A stretch of 64,000 nt of DNA from Coxiellaceae bacterium (GTDB lineage: Bacteria > Pseudomonadota > Gammaproteobacteria > Coxiellales > Coxiellaceae). Below are positions 36,981 through 45,395 of the stretch, in pieces. The stretch is taken from positions 1 through 64,000 of the forward strand of contig JAUXWQ010000056.1 of the NCBI GenBank assembly GCA_030680235.1, read 5' to 3'. How positions within the stretch are numbered: the first letter of the stretch is position 1; the number at the start of each line of letters is the position of its first letter. A program made the translations under genes and the position numbers. The notes beneath the pieces were generated by a model. It saw nothing but the letters and a program-made list of their open reading frames with translations. It was not told the origin of the DNA and made no database searches.

Positions 36981-37697
36981 ATGGATATTTCAGGTAAAAC
37001 GATAGTAGTTACAGGTGCTGCTTCTGGTTTGGGCGCGGCAACGGCAGCTTATTTATCGGCGCGTGGTGCGTATGTTGTGGGAATTGATAGAAATGCCAAT
37101 GAATCTGTTATTGAGTGCGATATCACTTCAAGTGATGCTGTAAAAAAAGTAATTGATTCCCAAAAAGAACTTCATGCGGTTATCAATTGTGCGGGCATTA
37201 TTCATGGTGCGCGTATTGTTGGAAAAAAAGGTGCTATGCCTTTAGAAGATTTTTCACGGATTGTTCAAGTGAATTTGATTGGTACATTTAATGTATTGCG
37301 TTTATGTGCAGAGAAAATGTCAGTGCAAGCAGCCGTAAACGAAGTGGGTGAGCGTGGTGTCATTATTAATACGGCATCGGTGGCGGCTTTTGAAGGTCAG
37401 CTTGGGCAAATTTCCTATAGTGCATCAAAAGGGGGTGTTGCATCGATGACATTACCTGCTGCACGCGAACTCAGTCGTTTTGGTATTCGTGTGATGACCA
37501 TTGCGCCGGGTGTTATGGAAACGCCAATGGTTGCAGGCATGACACCTGAATTACAGCAGGCATTATGTGCCGATGTACCCTTTCCAAAAAAACTGGGAAA
37601 GCCAGCGCAGTTTGCAGCGCTTTGTGCGCATATTATTGAGAATGATTATTTGAACGGATCTACCATTCGATTGGATGGCGCATTGCGGATGCAGTGA
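36981..37697 (+). CDS. Short-chain dehydrogenase, HSD10-like 3-hydroxyacyl-CoA dehydrogenase
   Basis: This is a 238-aa classical SDR. The NAD-binding motif TGAASGLG is at residues 11-18, with an acidic residue after strand 2 (GIDRNAN) that favours NAD. NCAG lies in strand 4, and the catalytic Ser/Tyr/Lys lie in NTASVAAFEGQLGQISYSAS and the following K. The GQIGQ-type loop and PGVMETPMVAGM resemble type 2 3-hydroxyacyl-CoA dehydrogenase (HSD17B10), active on short or branched acyl-CoA. That substrate is inference, but it fits the fadE/fadD pair elsewhere in the window. AAGGA precedes the ATG, and a terminator follows. Confidence 0.88.
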   Translation: MDISGKTIVVTGAASGLGAATAAYLSARGAYVVGIDRNANESVIECDITSSDAVKKVIDSQKELHAVINCAGIIHGARIVGKKGAMPLEDFSRIVQVNLIGTFNVLRLCAEKMSVQAAVNEVGERGVIINTASVAAFEGQLGQISYSASKGGVASMTLPAARELSRFGIRVMTIAPGVMETPMVAGMTPELQQALCADVPFPKKLGKPAQFAALCAHIIENDYLNGSTIRLDGALRMQ

Positions 37698-37730
37698 TTA
37701 ATAGGGCGAGATGTGAGAATTAGCACCCAT

Positions 37731-37765
37731 AAAAAAAGCCGCTAATCTTTCGATGGCGGCTTTTT
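37731..37765. terminator. Bidirectional rho-independent terminator
   Basis: AAAAAAAGCCGC, a short loop with inner ATC/GAT pairing, and GCGGCTTTTT form an A-tract/stem/T-tract structure that works on both strands. It sits between the convergent SDR and histone-like genes. Confidence 0.85.
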
Positions 37766-37778
37766 CGTTCGCTAACTA

Positions 37779-38024
37779 TTATTTCTTAGCTGGACGGCCT
37801 CTGCGTTTAGCACCGGCTTTTTTAGCAACTTTTTTTACTTTTTTAGCTGCTGGTTTTTTAACTGCTTTTTTCTTAGCAACAACTTTCTTTGCTTTTGGTT
37901 TAGCAGCTTTCTTTGCTTTTTTAGCTACCACTTTCTTAGCAGTTACTTTCTTAGCAACTACTTTTTTAGCGACAACCTTCTTAGCAACTACTTTTTTAGC
38001 TGCTTTTTTCTTTTTTGCTGGCAT
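37779..38024 (-). CDS. Histone H1-like Lys/Ala-rich DNA-binding protein
   Basis: The 81-aa, extremely basic protein consists almost entirely of Lys, Ala and Val. Repeats of the KKVVA pentapeptide (residues about 10-36) are followed by PKAKK/PAAKK blocks, and the protein ends in RRGRPAKK, which contains the AT-hook core GRP. The start at 38024 has AGGGAG 7 nt upstream; an earlier in-frame ATG at 38042 lacks one. Proteins of this kind (Coxiella Hq1, chlamydial Hc1, AlgP tails) bind and compact DNA, often in condensed developmental forms. That role is inference here. The repeat-rich DNA makes length variation between strains likely. Confidence 0.85.
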   Translation of the reverse strand: MPAKKKKAAKKVVAKKVVAKKVVAKKVTAKKVVAKKAKKAAKPKAKKVVAKKKAVKKPAAKKVKKVAKKAGAKRRGRPAKK

Positions 38025-38067
38025 TCTAAATCTCCCTAACAATTTAGTTTAAAAATACAACACTTTT

Positions 38068-38095
38068 ATTCTACAATGAAAACCAACAAGATCAA
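38068..38095 (-). promoter_or_regulatory. Promoter of the histone-like gene
   Basis: On the minus strand TTGATC (-35, plus-strand 38090-38095) and TAGAAT (-10, plus-strand 38068-38073) are separated by 16 bp. Initiation near 38061 gives a leader of about 37 nt. The -35 overlaps a perfect 7-bp hairpin or operator-like inverted repeat, GATCAAA-CTT-TTTGATC, at 38090-38106. Confidence 0.5.
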
Positions 38096-38194
38096 ACTTT
38101 TTGATCATGTTTTTATCTTTTTATATCTTTTTTTGGATTTTTATGTCGTTTTTTATCTAAAACCCACACATTTTTTTATTTATGGAGAGGAACA

Positions 38195-38674
38195 ATGGTT
38201 CGCGTTATTAAATTTTTTGCAATGAACGCATTTTTTATTTTAATTTCTTTTGCTGTTTTTGCTGTTTTTGCTGATAAAACAAATAAAGTCAGTCTTGTGG
38301 CAGGAGACTGGGAAACAATTGATGGGAAAACAAAAAAACCTTCTGCGGTAATACGTGTTGCGCGTGTAGGGGATATTTATGAAGGTAAAATTGTAAAAAT
38401 ATATACGGTCACAACAGAAAAATCAGACGATGTTTGCAAGGAGTGTAAAGGAGAACAGCAGGACAAACCCATTTTAGGGCTTACTATCATTAGTGATATG
38501 CAATGTCTTGCTGATTATTGCAAAGGGGGGATGATATTAGATCCACGTGATGGAAAGCTGTATCATGCATCAATGAAACTCGTTGAAAATGGCCAAAAAT
38601 TAAGGGTACGCGGTTATGTGGGTATTCCATTGTTTGGTAAAACTGTTATCTGGAATCGTATCACCACCATTTAA
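38195..38674 (+). CDS. DUF2147 exported protein
   Basis: This 159-aa protein has a signal peptide (IKFFAMNAFFILISFAVFAVFA) and one DUF2147 domain, recognisable by GDWETIDGKTKKPSAVIRV, the GLTIISDMQ and GMILDPRDGKLYHASMKL segments and the closing LRVRGYVGIPLFGKTVIWNR. The family is periplasmic with a lipocalin-like beta fold and an undefined function. Four Cys residues (CKECKG, and C..DYC) could form disulfides. The ATG at 38195 has GAGAGGA just upstream. ampE starts 17 bp after the stop, so the two are probably co-transcribed. Confidence 0.88.
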   Translation: MVRVIKFFAMNAFFILISFAVFAVFADKTNKVSLVAGDWETIDGKTKKPSAVIRVARVGDIYEGKIVKIYTVTTEKSDDVCKECKGEQQDKPILGLTIISDMQCLADYCKGGMILDPRDGKLYHASMKLVENGQKLRVRGYVGIPLFGKTVIWNRITTI

Positions 38675-38691
38675 TTATTGAGGAGAGCACC

Positions 38692-39417
38692 ATGTCTTTT
38701 GTAGTAATCGCACTTTCTTTTGCACTGCAATGGTTTTTAAATTTGAGTAGTGGACCTTATCAAAAACCGTGGGCGCCACAGTATGTTGCATGGATGAAAA
38801 AAAGATTTTCATCCTTGATGCAAGGGCATGGTGTATTTACTGTATTGATTTTAGTGTTGCCGATACTGATTGTGATGAGCTTGTTTTTTACACTGGTGTA
38901 TCATCTTTTCGGACACTTTGGCTATTTAATCTTTAGCTTGTTGTTATTTTGGTACTGCGTTGATATTACTGAATTGCGTGTACGTTCAAAATCAGAGTTA
39001 TCTGCAGAACAATTTTTATTGCACAGTTATCAAAAAATATTTTCGCCCTTGCTTTGGTACTTTGTAACAGGACCGGTTGGATTAACCTTATCTGTTGTTA
39101 TTGGGCTGTTTGAAAAGGAATTTCAAGGTCAAAAATATTTCGTGCTTGCCTCTCAAGTGGTCGATTGGGTGCCTGTGCGTTTACTGGGGTTGACCTTTGC
39201 TTTAGCAGGTAATTTTGGAACCGTCTTTAAGTTATGGATAAAAAACCTGATGCGCGGTCTTGCAGATGAAAAAGAAATGGTGCTCGTGATGGCAAAGGAA
39301 GCGTTGGGCGTTGATAAAATGCTTTTGCTGTCTGATGTCATTGGATTAATTCATAGAACTGTTTTGATTTGGTTGGTATTAATTGCTTTATTGTCGATCA
39401 GTGGATGGATTGGGTGA
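38692..39417 (+). CDS. ampE: AmpE-like membrane protein
   Basis: This is an inner-membrane protein of 241 aa with about four to five hydrophobic segments. The segment QVVDWVPVRLLGLTFALAGNF is the characteristic AmpE/CobD-like motif, and the N-terminus FALQWFLNLSSGPYQKPW fits the family. AmpE was described with AmpD in beta-lactamase induction as a sensory membrane protein; its biochemical function is unsettled. The position upstream of aceE parallels E. coli (ampDE near aceEF). GAGGAG precedes the ATG. No ampD is seen here. Confidence 0.85.
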   Translation: MSFVVIALSFALQWFLNLSSGPYQKPWAPQYVAWMKKRFSSLMQGHGVFTVLILVLPILIVMSLFFTLVYHLFGHFGYLIFSLLLFWYCVDITELRVRSKSELSAEQFLLHSYQKIFSPLLWYFVTGPVGLTLSVVIGLFEKEFQGQKYFVLASQVVDWVPVRLLGLTFALAGNFGTVFKLWIKNLMRGLADEKEMVLVMAKEALGVDKMLLLSDVIGLIHRTVLIWLVLIALLSISGWIG

Positions 39418-39448
39418 TTCGTGGTATCTTGGCGTGCTTCCGCAGGTT

Positions 39449-39545
39449 AGAGACGCAATAAATCGCGTCTCTACGATGGATCGTAATGTTTCGGAAAAAA
39501 ATGGTGAGTTTGACGTAGAGACGCGATTTATCGCGTCTTTTTATG
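39449..39545. repeat. Pair of family B palindromes (B1)
   Basis: Two copies of a short palindrome, AGAGACGCAAT/AATCGCGTCTCT at 39449-39472 and GTAGAGACGCGA/TTATCGCGTCTT at 39515-39541, are separated by 42 bp. Each can fold alone, or the outer arms can pair. The same sequence occurs at 58057-58095 and 58386-58517. Confidence 0.85.
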
Positions 39546-39685
39546 AGGGTCACAGCACCTCCATTGGATGACTTAGGAATGTGCATGAATTAACGCCTGC
39601 AAGTGACGTCACTGTGTGGATGTCAGTTGTAGGAGTTGTTTCGTGCGTGTTCCTTAATTACGTTTCGGCAAGGATGTCGTTGCTG

Positions 39686-39694
39686 TGCTAAAAT
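39686..39694 (+). promoter_or_regulatory. Extended -10 promoter of aceE
   Basis: TGCTAAAAT contains the extended -10 TGn element joined to TAAAAT, 36 bp upstream of the aceE ATG. The -35 region (TTCGGC near 39664) is weak, as is usual for extended -10 promoters. AAGGA at 39715-39719 is the ribosome site. Confidence 0.45.
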
Positions 39695-39729
39695 AACAGT
39701 AGGTATGTGTTACCTAAGGACTTATTTGC

Positions 39730-42381
39730 ATGACCAATGCATTCGATCAAGACCCTCTTGAAACGCAAGAGTGGAAAGACGCACTAGACTCTATTCTCTC
39801 ATTTGAGGGTACTGACCGCGCGCAGTTTATTTTAAAAGCCTTGGTGCAATACGCGAATCAGAAGGGCTTGTCTTCAGGCACTACTATTAATACGCCTTAT
39901 GTTAATACGCTTTCTGTTTCAGAAGAAACGTTGATGCCAAACGAGCGTGAGTTATTTGAACGCGTGACAAATATACTGCGTTGGAATGCCATTGCCATGG
40001 TAATGAAAGCGGGAAAAGTCACCACAGAATTGGGTGGTCACATAGCAAGCTTTGGTTCGATTGCGACTTTGTTTGAGATCGGTCTGCATTATTTCTTCCA
40101 TGCGCAAAATAAAGATCATGGTGGTGATTGTATTTATTTCCAGGGACATTCATCACCTGGTATTTATGCGCGTGCATTTTTAGAAGACCGTATTAGTGAT
40201 AAACAATTGGATGGTTTTCGTCAGGAATTATCAAAAGGGGGTGTAACATCGTATCCCCATCCTTGGTTAATGCCAAATTTCTGGCAATTTCCAACGGTAT
40301 CGATGGGCTTAGGTCCTTTGATGGCCATTTATCAAGCCAGTTTTTTAAAATATATAGGGCGTCGTGGTTTTGCAAAAACGACTGATCGTCATGTGTGGGC
40401 ATTTTGTGGTGATGGTGAATTGGGTGAGCCTGAATCCTTAGGCGCATTAAATATGGCTGGCCGTGAAAAACTCGATAATTTAATTTTCGTGATTAATTGT
40501 AATTTGCAGCGTTTAGATGGCCCGGTGTGGGGTAATGGTCAGATTATCCAAGAATACGAAGGGGTGTTCCGTGGTGCTGGTTGGAATGTAATTAAAATCA
40601 TTTGGGGATCAGGCTGGGATAAATTATTTGAAGCAGATCACTCTGGATTATTATTAAAGCGTGTGGGCGAATTGATTGATGGTGAATATCAACGCTTCTC
40701 TGGAAATGATGGCGCGTATTTCCGTGCACATTTCTTTGGAAAATATCCTGAATTGTTGGATTTAGTGTCTCATTTATCTGATGAACAATTAAAAATGGAA
40801 TTATTAGCAGGTGGACATGATCCACAAAAAGTCTATGCAGCATATGCAGCAGCTGTTGCCCACGAAGGTCAGCCAACCGTTATTTTAGCGCATACGGTGA
40901 AAGGCTTTGGGATGGGTAAAGGGGGCGAAGCCTTAAATGTTGCACATCAAACCAAAAAAATGGGTATCGACGATTTAAAATATTTTCGGGAACGTTTTGG
41001 ATTAACCTTATCAGATGATGATTTAGAAAAATTAAATTATTATAAGCCTGAAAAAACGTCTGAAGAAATTCAATATTTATTTAAAAATCGCGAAAAATTA
41101 GGTGGGTTTTTACCTTCACGAAATCCGGAATGTAAAAAATTAATTGTGCCAGAGTTGTCGTCATTTCAAGCCTTATTAGAGGGTTCTGGTGAACGTGAAA
41201 TTTCAAGTACCATGGCTTACGTGCGTATTTTGGGTGTGTTATTAAAAGACGCAAATATTAAAGAGCATGTTGTGCCGATTGTTGCTGATGAATCACGCAC
41301 GTTTGGGATGGAAGGATTGTTTCGTCAAATTGGTATTTATGCACCATTGGGTCAGCAGTATCAGCCCGAAGATAAAAATCAATTGATGTATTATCGTGAG
41401 GATGAAAAGGGTCAATTGTTGCAAGAAGGTATTAGTGAAGCGGGGGCGATGTCAGCATGGGTTGCTGCTGCAACGTCTTATTCTACAAGTCATGTGCCAA
41501 TGATTCCGTTTTATATTTATTACTCGATGTTTGGTTTCCAGCGTTTTGGTGATTTGGTGTGGGCGGCAGGCGATATGCGTGCGCGCGGATTTATTATTGG
41601 TGCGACTGCGGGTCGTACCACATTGGCTGGTGAAGGTTTGCAACACCAAGATGGCCATAATTATGTAATGTTTGGCATGGTGCCTAATTGTGTGACTTAC
41701 GATCCAACCTTTTCTTATGAATTAGCGGTGATTGTTCAAGACGGTTTGCGTCGTATGATGGCCAACCAAGAAGACGTTTTCTATTATATCAATGTGATGA
41801 ATGAAAATTATCATCATCCGAAGATGCCGGAAGGTGTTGAAGCGGGCATATTGAAGGGTTTGTATTTATTGGAGCGTGCTAAAGACGCGACAAATTGCGT
41901 CACATTAATGGGTGCTGGTACGATTCTGACAGAAGTCATCAAAGCTAAAGAATTATTAAAACAATTCAATGTCGATGCTAATATTTGGAGTGCTACCAGT
42001 CTTAATGAATTACGTAAAGATATGGAAACGGTCAAGCGTCATAATCGTTTGCATCCTGACGATCAAAAATTATGTTACGTTGAAGAATGTTTCAAAGATA
42101 ATACGGCGCCGATTATTGCGGCAACGGATTATATCAAGATGAATGGGAATCAAATTCGTGAAGCGATCCATGTGCCTTATTATGTATTGGGTACGGATGG
42201 TTTTGGTCGTAGTGATACGCGTGCGGCTTTGCGTGATTTCTTTGAAGTGGATGCAAAAATGATTGCTTACACGGCGTTGTATGCATTATTTGAAGCGAAG
42301 AAAATCGATAAAGATGCGTTGTTGGAAGCGGGAAAGAAATTGGGAATAGATAGAGATCGGGAAGAGCCGATTAAGGTGTGA
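39730..42381 (+). CDS. aceE: Pyruvate dehydrogenase E1 component AceE
   Basis: This 883-aa, homodimeric-type, thiamine-diphosphate enzyme decarboxylates pyruvate and acetylates the lipoyl group of E2. The TPP-binding block CGDGELGEPESLGALNMAG leading to NLIFVINCNLQRLDGPVWGN is intact, as are the N-terminal AMVMKAGKVTTELGGHIASF and the pyrimidine/transketolase domain (FRQIGIYAPLGQQYQPED). The length matches the 887-aa E. coli protein. It heads aceE-aceF-lpd. Its stop codon TGA is the first part of the family D repeat that separates it from aceF. Confidence 0.98.
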   Translation: MTNAFDQDPLETQEWKDALDSILSFEGTDRAQFILKALVQYANQKGLSSGTTINTPYVNTLSVSEETLMPNERELFERVTNILRWNAIAMVMKAGKVTTELGGHIASFGSIATLFEIGLHYFFHAQNKDHGGDCIYFQGHSSPGIYARAFLEDRISDKQLDGFRQELSKGGVTSYPHPWLMPNFWQFPTVSMGLGPLMAIYQASFLKYIGRRGFAKTTDRHVWAFCGDGELGEPESLGALNMAGREKLDNLIFVINCNLQRLDGPVWGNGQIIQEYEGVFRGAGWNVIKIIWGSGWDKLFEADHSGLLLKRVGELIDGEYQRFSGNDGAYFRAHFFGKYPELLDLVSHLSDEQLKMELLAGGHDPQKVYAAYAAAVAHEGQPTVILAHTVKGFGMGKGGEALNVAHQTKKMGIDDLKYFRERFGLTLSDDDLEKLNYYKPEKTSEEIQYLFKNREKLGGFLPSRNPECKKLIVPELSSFQALLEGSGEREISSTMAYVRILGVLLKDANIKEHVVPIVADESRTFGMEGLFRQIGIYAPLGQQYQPEDKNQLMYYREDEKGQLLQEGISEAGAMSAWVAAATSYSTSHVPMIPFYIYYSMFGFQRFGDLVWAAGDMRARGFIIGATAGRTTLAGEGLQHQDGHNYVMFGMVPNCVTYDPTFSYELAVIVQDGLRRMMANQEDVFYYINVMNENYHHPKMPEGVEAGILKGLYLLERAKDATNCVTLMGAGTILTEVIKAKELLKQFNVDANIWSATSLNELRKDMETVKRHNRLHPDDQKLCYVEECFKDNTAPIIAATDYIKMNGNQIREAIHVPYYVLGTDGFGRSDTRAALRDFFEVDAKMIAYTALYALFEAKKIDKDALLEAGKKLGIDRDREEPIKV

Positions 42382-42551
42382 GTGACAGTGACAGTGACAG
42401 TGACAGTGACGGTGACAGTGTCGGAGGTGTAATTCAGTGTAAATTAAAGTTCAAGCAGCAATAGAAGCTTTTATTTTTGTTTGTACTGGAACAAACCTCC
42501 GACACTGTCACTGTCACTGTCACTCAATCTTCCATTCTCACTCCCACTCAC
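42376..42551. repeat. Family D palindrome with hexanucleotide repeat (D4)
   Basis: The left arm is a run of GTGACA/AGTGAC hexamers from 42378 ending in GTGTCGGAGGTGTAATTCAG. The right arm is CCTCCGACACTGTCACTGTC and continues ACTGTCACTC. The arms pair over more than 25 bp with a loop of about 60 bp. It fills the aceE-aceF gap: aceE stops inside it, and the aceF ribosome site (GGAGA) comes 11 bp after its end. The hexamer number is a likely site of strain variation. Confidence 0.9.
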
Positions 42552-42567
42552 TTGTGGAGAGTACCCT

Positions 42568-43824
42568 GTGAGCAAAGAAATTAAAATACCTGATATTGGC
42601 ACTGCAAATGCAGTCGACGTTATTGCTGTCATGATTAAGCCTGGTGACACCATTACTGTGGATATGTCTTTAGCAACCTTAGAAGGTGACAAAGCGAGCA
42701 TGGATATTCCTGCAAGCGAAGCCGGTGTTGTTGAAGCGGTTTTAATTAAGGTGGGTGATAAAGTTAAAGAAGGTGCGGTGATTTGCACTGTTAAAAGTGA
42801 CAGTGACAGTAACCGTGTCAGCGGCAGTAAAGATTCAACATCTCTTGTTGTCGATAAAAAAAATGATATTGCTGTTAAGGAGCAGGTGTCAGCTGTAAAA
42901 TCTACCGCCGACACTCACACTGACACTGACACTGACACTTCTTCCGTACACGCCAGCCCTTCAATACGCCGCCTTGCCCGCGAACTGGATGTCAATCTTG
43001 CATCAATCAAAGGCACTGGCGAAAAAAATCGTATTACCAAAGACGATATTAAAAATCATTTATCTAAAGGCAATAACAGCTCAGGATTTTCTGTGCTTGC
43101 ACAATCTGTCGTAGATTTTGCAAAGTACGGCAGCATCGAATCTAAACCCTTATCCAAAATTCAAAAAATTTCTGGTGCGAATTTGCATCGTAATTGGGTA
43201 ACTATTCCGCATGTAACGCAATTGATTGAAGCGGATATTACGGAGCTAGAACAATTTCGCCAAGACAATAAAGACAAAGCAGTTAAACAAGGCTTTAAAT
43301 TAACGCCTTTGGTTTTTATTATCAAAGCAGTTGTATCCGCTCTAAAAAAATTCCCGAATTTCAATGCATCACTGGATAGCACGGGTGAAAATTTAGTATT
43401 GAAACACTATTTTCATATAGGTGTTGCTGTGGATACGCCAAATGGCTTAGTAGTGCCGGTTATTCGTGATGCGGATAAAAAAGGTATTTTTGAGTTAGCC
43501 AAAGAATTAGAGGCAATCAGTGCAAAAGCACGTGATGGCAAATTAACGATGGCAGATATGCAGGGTGGTTGTTTTTCTATTTCGAGTTTAGGTGGCATTG
43601 GTGGCACGGCTTTCACACCTATCATTAATGCGCCTGAAGTGGCTATTTTGGGGGTATCACAATCGTCATTAAAGCCGATTTATAGTGCGGATAATTTTGT
43701 GCCGCGACTGATGCTACCCTTATGTTTGTCTTATGATCATCGTGTGATTGATGGTGCTGATGGCGCGCGATTTGCGGTGTATCTATCGCAGTGTTTATCC
43801 GATATTCGTCGATTATTGTTATAG
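42568..43824 (+). CDS. aceF: Dihydrolipoyl acetyltransferase (E2) AceF
   Basis: This is the 418-aa E2 core of pyruvate dehydrogenase. A single N-terminal lipoyl domain (about residues 1-75) has the lipoylation site EGDKASMDI. A low-complexity linker (about 76-128) comes next, then the E3-binding domain (SPSIRRLARELDVNLASIKG...RITKDDIKNHL) and the catalytic domain with YDHRVIDGADGARF. The GTG at 42568 with GGAGA upstream is the start; a longer frame to 42481 runs back into a repeat and is rejected. The linker contains SDSDSNRVSGS and ADTHTDTDTDTSS, encoded by opposite arms of a family D palindrome. E. coli AceF has three lipoyl domains and Ala/Pro linkers. Confidence 0.97.
   Translation: MSKEIKIPDIGTANAVDVIAVMIKPGDTITVDMSLATLEGDKASMDIPASEAGVVEAVLIKVGDKVKEGAVICTVKSDSDSNRVSGSKDSTSLVVDKKNDIAVKEQVSAVKSTADTHTDTDTDTSSVHASPSIRRLARELDVNLASIKGTGEKNRITKDDIKNHLSKGNNSSGFSVLAQSVVDFAKYGSIESKPLSKIQKISGANLHRNWVTIPHVTQLIEADITELEQFRQDNKDKAVKQGFKLTPLVFIIKAVVSALKKFPNFNASLDSTGENLVLKHYFHIGVAVDTPNGLVVPVIRDADKKGIFELAKELEAISAKARDGKLTMADMQGGCFSISSLGGIGGTAFTPIINAPEVAILGVSQSSLKPIYSADNFVPRLMLPLCLSYDHRVIDGADGARFAVYLSQCLSDIRRLLL
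42796..42939. repeat. Family D palindrome inside aceF (D5)
   Basis: The left arm (AGTGACAGTGACAGTAACCG, then TGTCAGCGGC) at 42796-42826 and the right arm (GCCGACACTCACACTGACAC, then TGACACTGACACT) at 42907-42939 are imperfect inverted copies of the hexamer-type family D arms. They are separated by 80 bp, all in frame. The 144-bp span is exactly 48 codons and codes for the linker between the lipoyl and E3-binding domains. Confidence 0.85.
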
Positions 43825-43851
43825 ATTTTTTTTAAAAGAAGGTGATGCTTT

Positions 43852-45267
43852 ATGTCAACATTACATGCTGAAGTGGTTGTTTTAGGTAGTGGTCCAGGAG
43901 GTTATTCAGCAGCATTTCGTGCTGCGGATTTGGGTAAAAAAGTGATTTTGATTGAACGTTATAATGTTATCGGTGGTGTGTGTTTGAATGTGGGTTGTAT
44001 TCCATCAAAAGCCTTATTGCATGTTGCAAAAGTCATTGATGATGCGGCGGACATGGCAGCACACGGGGTTGAATTTGGTCAGCCTAAGATCGATATTGCA
44101 AAAATCCGTGAGTATAAAAATTCGATTATTAAAAAATTAACCGGTGGTTTGGCGATGATGGCCAAACAACGTCAAGTGCAAATTGTCACTGGCGAAGCAC
44201 AATTTACAGATTCCAAAAAATTAATTGTTGATAATGGTGAAGAAAAAATTGAAGTCAGTTTTGATAATTGCATTATTGCAGCGGGCTCTTTTCCCGTTAA
44301 ATTACCGTTTATTCCAGAAGATCCACGCGTATTAGATTCTACGAGCGCACTTGAATTAGAGCAGCCAGAGGCAGAATTATTGGTATTGGGTGGTGGCATT
44401 ATTGGATTAGAAATGGCAACGGTATATCACGCCTTGGGTGCAAAAATTTCCGTGGTGGAAATGATGGATCAACTCATCCCTGGTGCAGATCGTGATGTGG
44501 TGATGCCATTGCATAAACGTCTTGAAAAACGTTATGAAAAAATCATGCTTAAAACCAGTGTGAAAAAAGTTGAAGCGAAAGAAGATGGTTTATATGTGAC
44601 TTTTGAAGGGGACAATGCACCGGCAGAAAATCCAAAACGTTATGATCGTGTGTTGGTGGCTGTGGGTCGTCGTCCGAATGGTAAATTGATTGGCGCTGAC
44701 AAGGCGGGTGTTACGGTTGATGAACGCGGTTTTATTCCTGTCGATAAACAAATGAAAACGACTGTTGCGGGCATTTATGCGATTGGCGATATCGTGGGTA
44801 ATCCGATGTTAGCGCATAAAGCTTCTGCAGAAGGTCGTTTAGCGGCAGAAGTAATCGCCGGCAAAAATCATTATTTTGATGCGAAATGCATTCCTTCTGT
44901 TGCGTATACCGACCCAGAAATTGCGTGGGTGGGTATGACAGAAACGCAGGCAAAAGCGTCAGGTATTAAAGTTGAGAAGGGCGTATTCCCTTGGGCGGCT
45001 TCTGGTCGTGCTTTATCGGTTGATCGCACGGAAGGGTTCACCAAATTAATTTTTGATGAAAAGCACTGTGTGATTGGAGGTGCGATTGTGGGTGTCAATG
45101 CGGGCGAATTGATCGGTGAAATTGCCTTAGCGATTGAAATGGGGTGTGATGTGGAAGATCTTGCGCTCACGATTCACGCGCATCCGACTTTGTCTGAATC
45201 GATTATGATGGCGGCAGAAGTATTTGAAGGGACGGTGACTGATCTTTATATTCCTAAAAAGAAATAA
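43852..45267 (+). CDS. lpd: Dihydrolipoamide dehydrogenase Lpd
   Basis: This 471-aa flavoprotein is the E3 of pyruvate dehydrogenase and, usually, of the 2-oxoglutarate complex. The FAD-binding motif GSGPGGYSAAFRAADLG is N-terminal. The redox disulfide lies in GGVCLNVGCIPSKAL, the NAD motif is LGGGIIGLEMATVYHALG, and the C-terminal dimer domain has the catalytic His-Glu in HAHPTLSE. The start ATG has AAGGTGA upstream, 27 bp after aceF. Its stop is followed within 10 bp by a large palindrome that probably ends the operon transcript. Confidence 0.98.
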   Translation: MSTLHAEVVVLGSGPGGYSAAFRAADLGKKVILIERYNVIGGVCLNVGCIPSKALLHVAKVIDDAADMAAHGVEFGQPKIDIAKIREYKNSIIKKLTGGLAMMAKQRQVQIVTGEAQFTDSKKLIVDNGEEKIEVSFDNCIIAAGSFPVKLPFIPEDPRVLDSTSALELEQPEAELLVLGGGIIGLEMATVYHALGAKISVVEMMDQLIPGADRDVVMPLHKRLEKRYEKIMLKTSVKKVEAKEDGLYVTFEGDNAPAENPKRYDRVLVAVGRRPNGKLIGADKAGVTVDERGFIPVDKQMKTTVAGIYAIGDIVGNPMLAHKASAEGRLAAEVIAGKNHYFDAKCIPSVAYTDPEIAWVGMTETQAKASGIKVEKGVFPWAASGRALSVDRTEGFTKLIFDEKHCVIGGAIVGVNAGELIGEIALAIEMGCDVEDLALTIHAHPTLSESIMMAAEVFEGTVTDLYIPKKK

Positions 45268-45273
45268 AGGGTT

Positions 45274-45386
45274 GGTGCGAGCTTGATGCGAGCATGAGCG
45301 TAGCGAGTGTTTTTCAGAAAATGTTGGTGCTCATCAATATCCTGCAAAAACACTCGCTACGCTCATGCTCGCATCATGCTCGCACC
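45274..45386. repeat. Full family A palindrome (A4)
   Basis: This 113-bp element has near-perfect arms of about 45 bp: GGTGCGAGCTTGATGCGAGC followed by ATGAGCGTAGCGAGTGTTTT on the left, and its inverted copy on the right ending GCATCATGCTCGCACC. It lies between the convergent lpd and 2TM genes, where its RNA on either strand would form a very stable hairpin. It is the most complete family A copy in the window. Confidence 0.92.
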
Positions 45387-45395
45387 GTGTTCATC

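Larger units (their letters stand above)
39418..39729 (+). other. ampE-aceE intergenic region
   Basis: This 312-bp gap holds two family B palindromes (39449-39545) and the likely aceE promoter (39686-39694). Short open frames across it are made of repeat sequence and have no ribosome sites. Confidence 0.7.

Noticed and set aside
37753-38052. Plus-strand 99-aa frame rich in Phe, Ala and Thr
   Set aside because: It is the antisense of the Lys/Ala-rich histone-like gene and has no ribosome site; codon repetition keeps the opposite strand open.
39383-39571. 62-aa frames on both strands after ampE
   Set aside because: They are made of family B palindromes; symmetry of the repeat keeps both strands open.
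42481-42567. N-terminal extension of aceF
   Set aside because: It reads through the right arm of repeat D4 (Ser-Leu repeats) and lies before the GGAGA-preceded GTG where the lipoyl domain begins.
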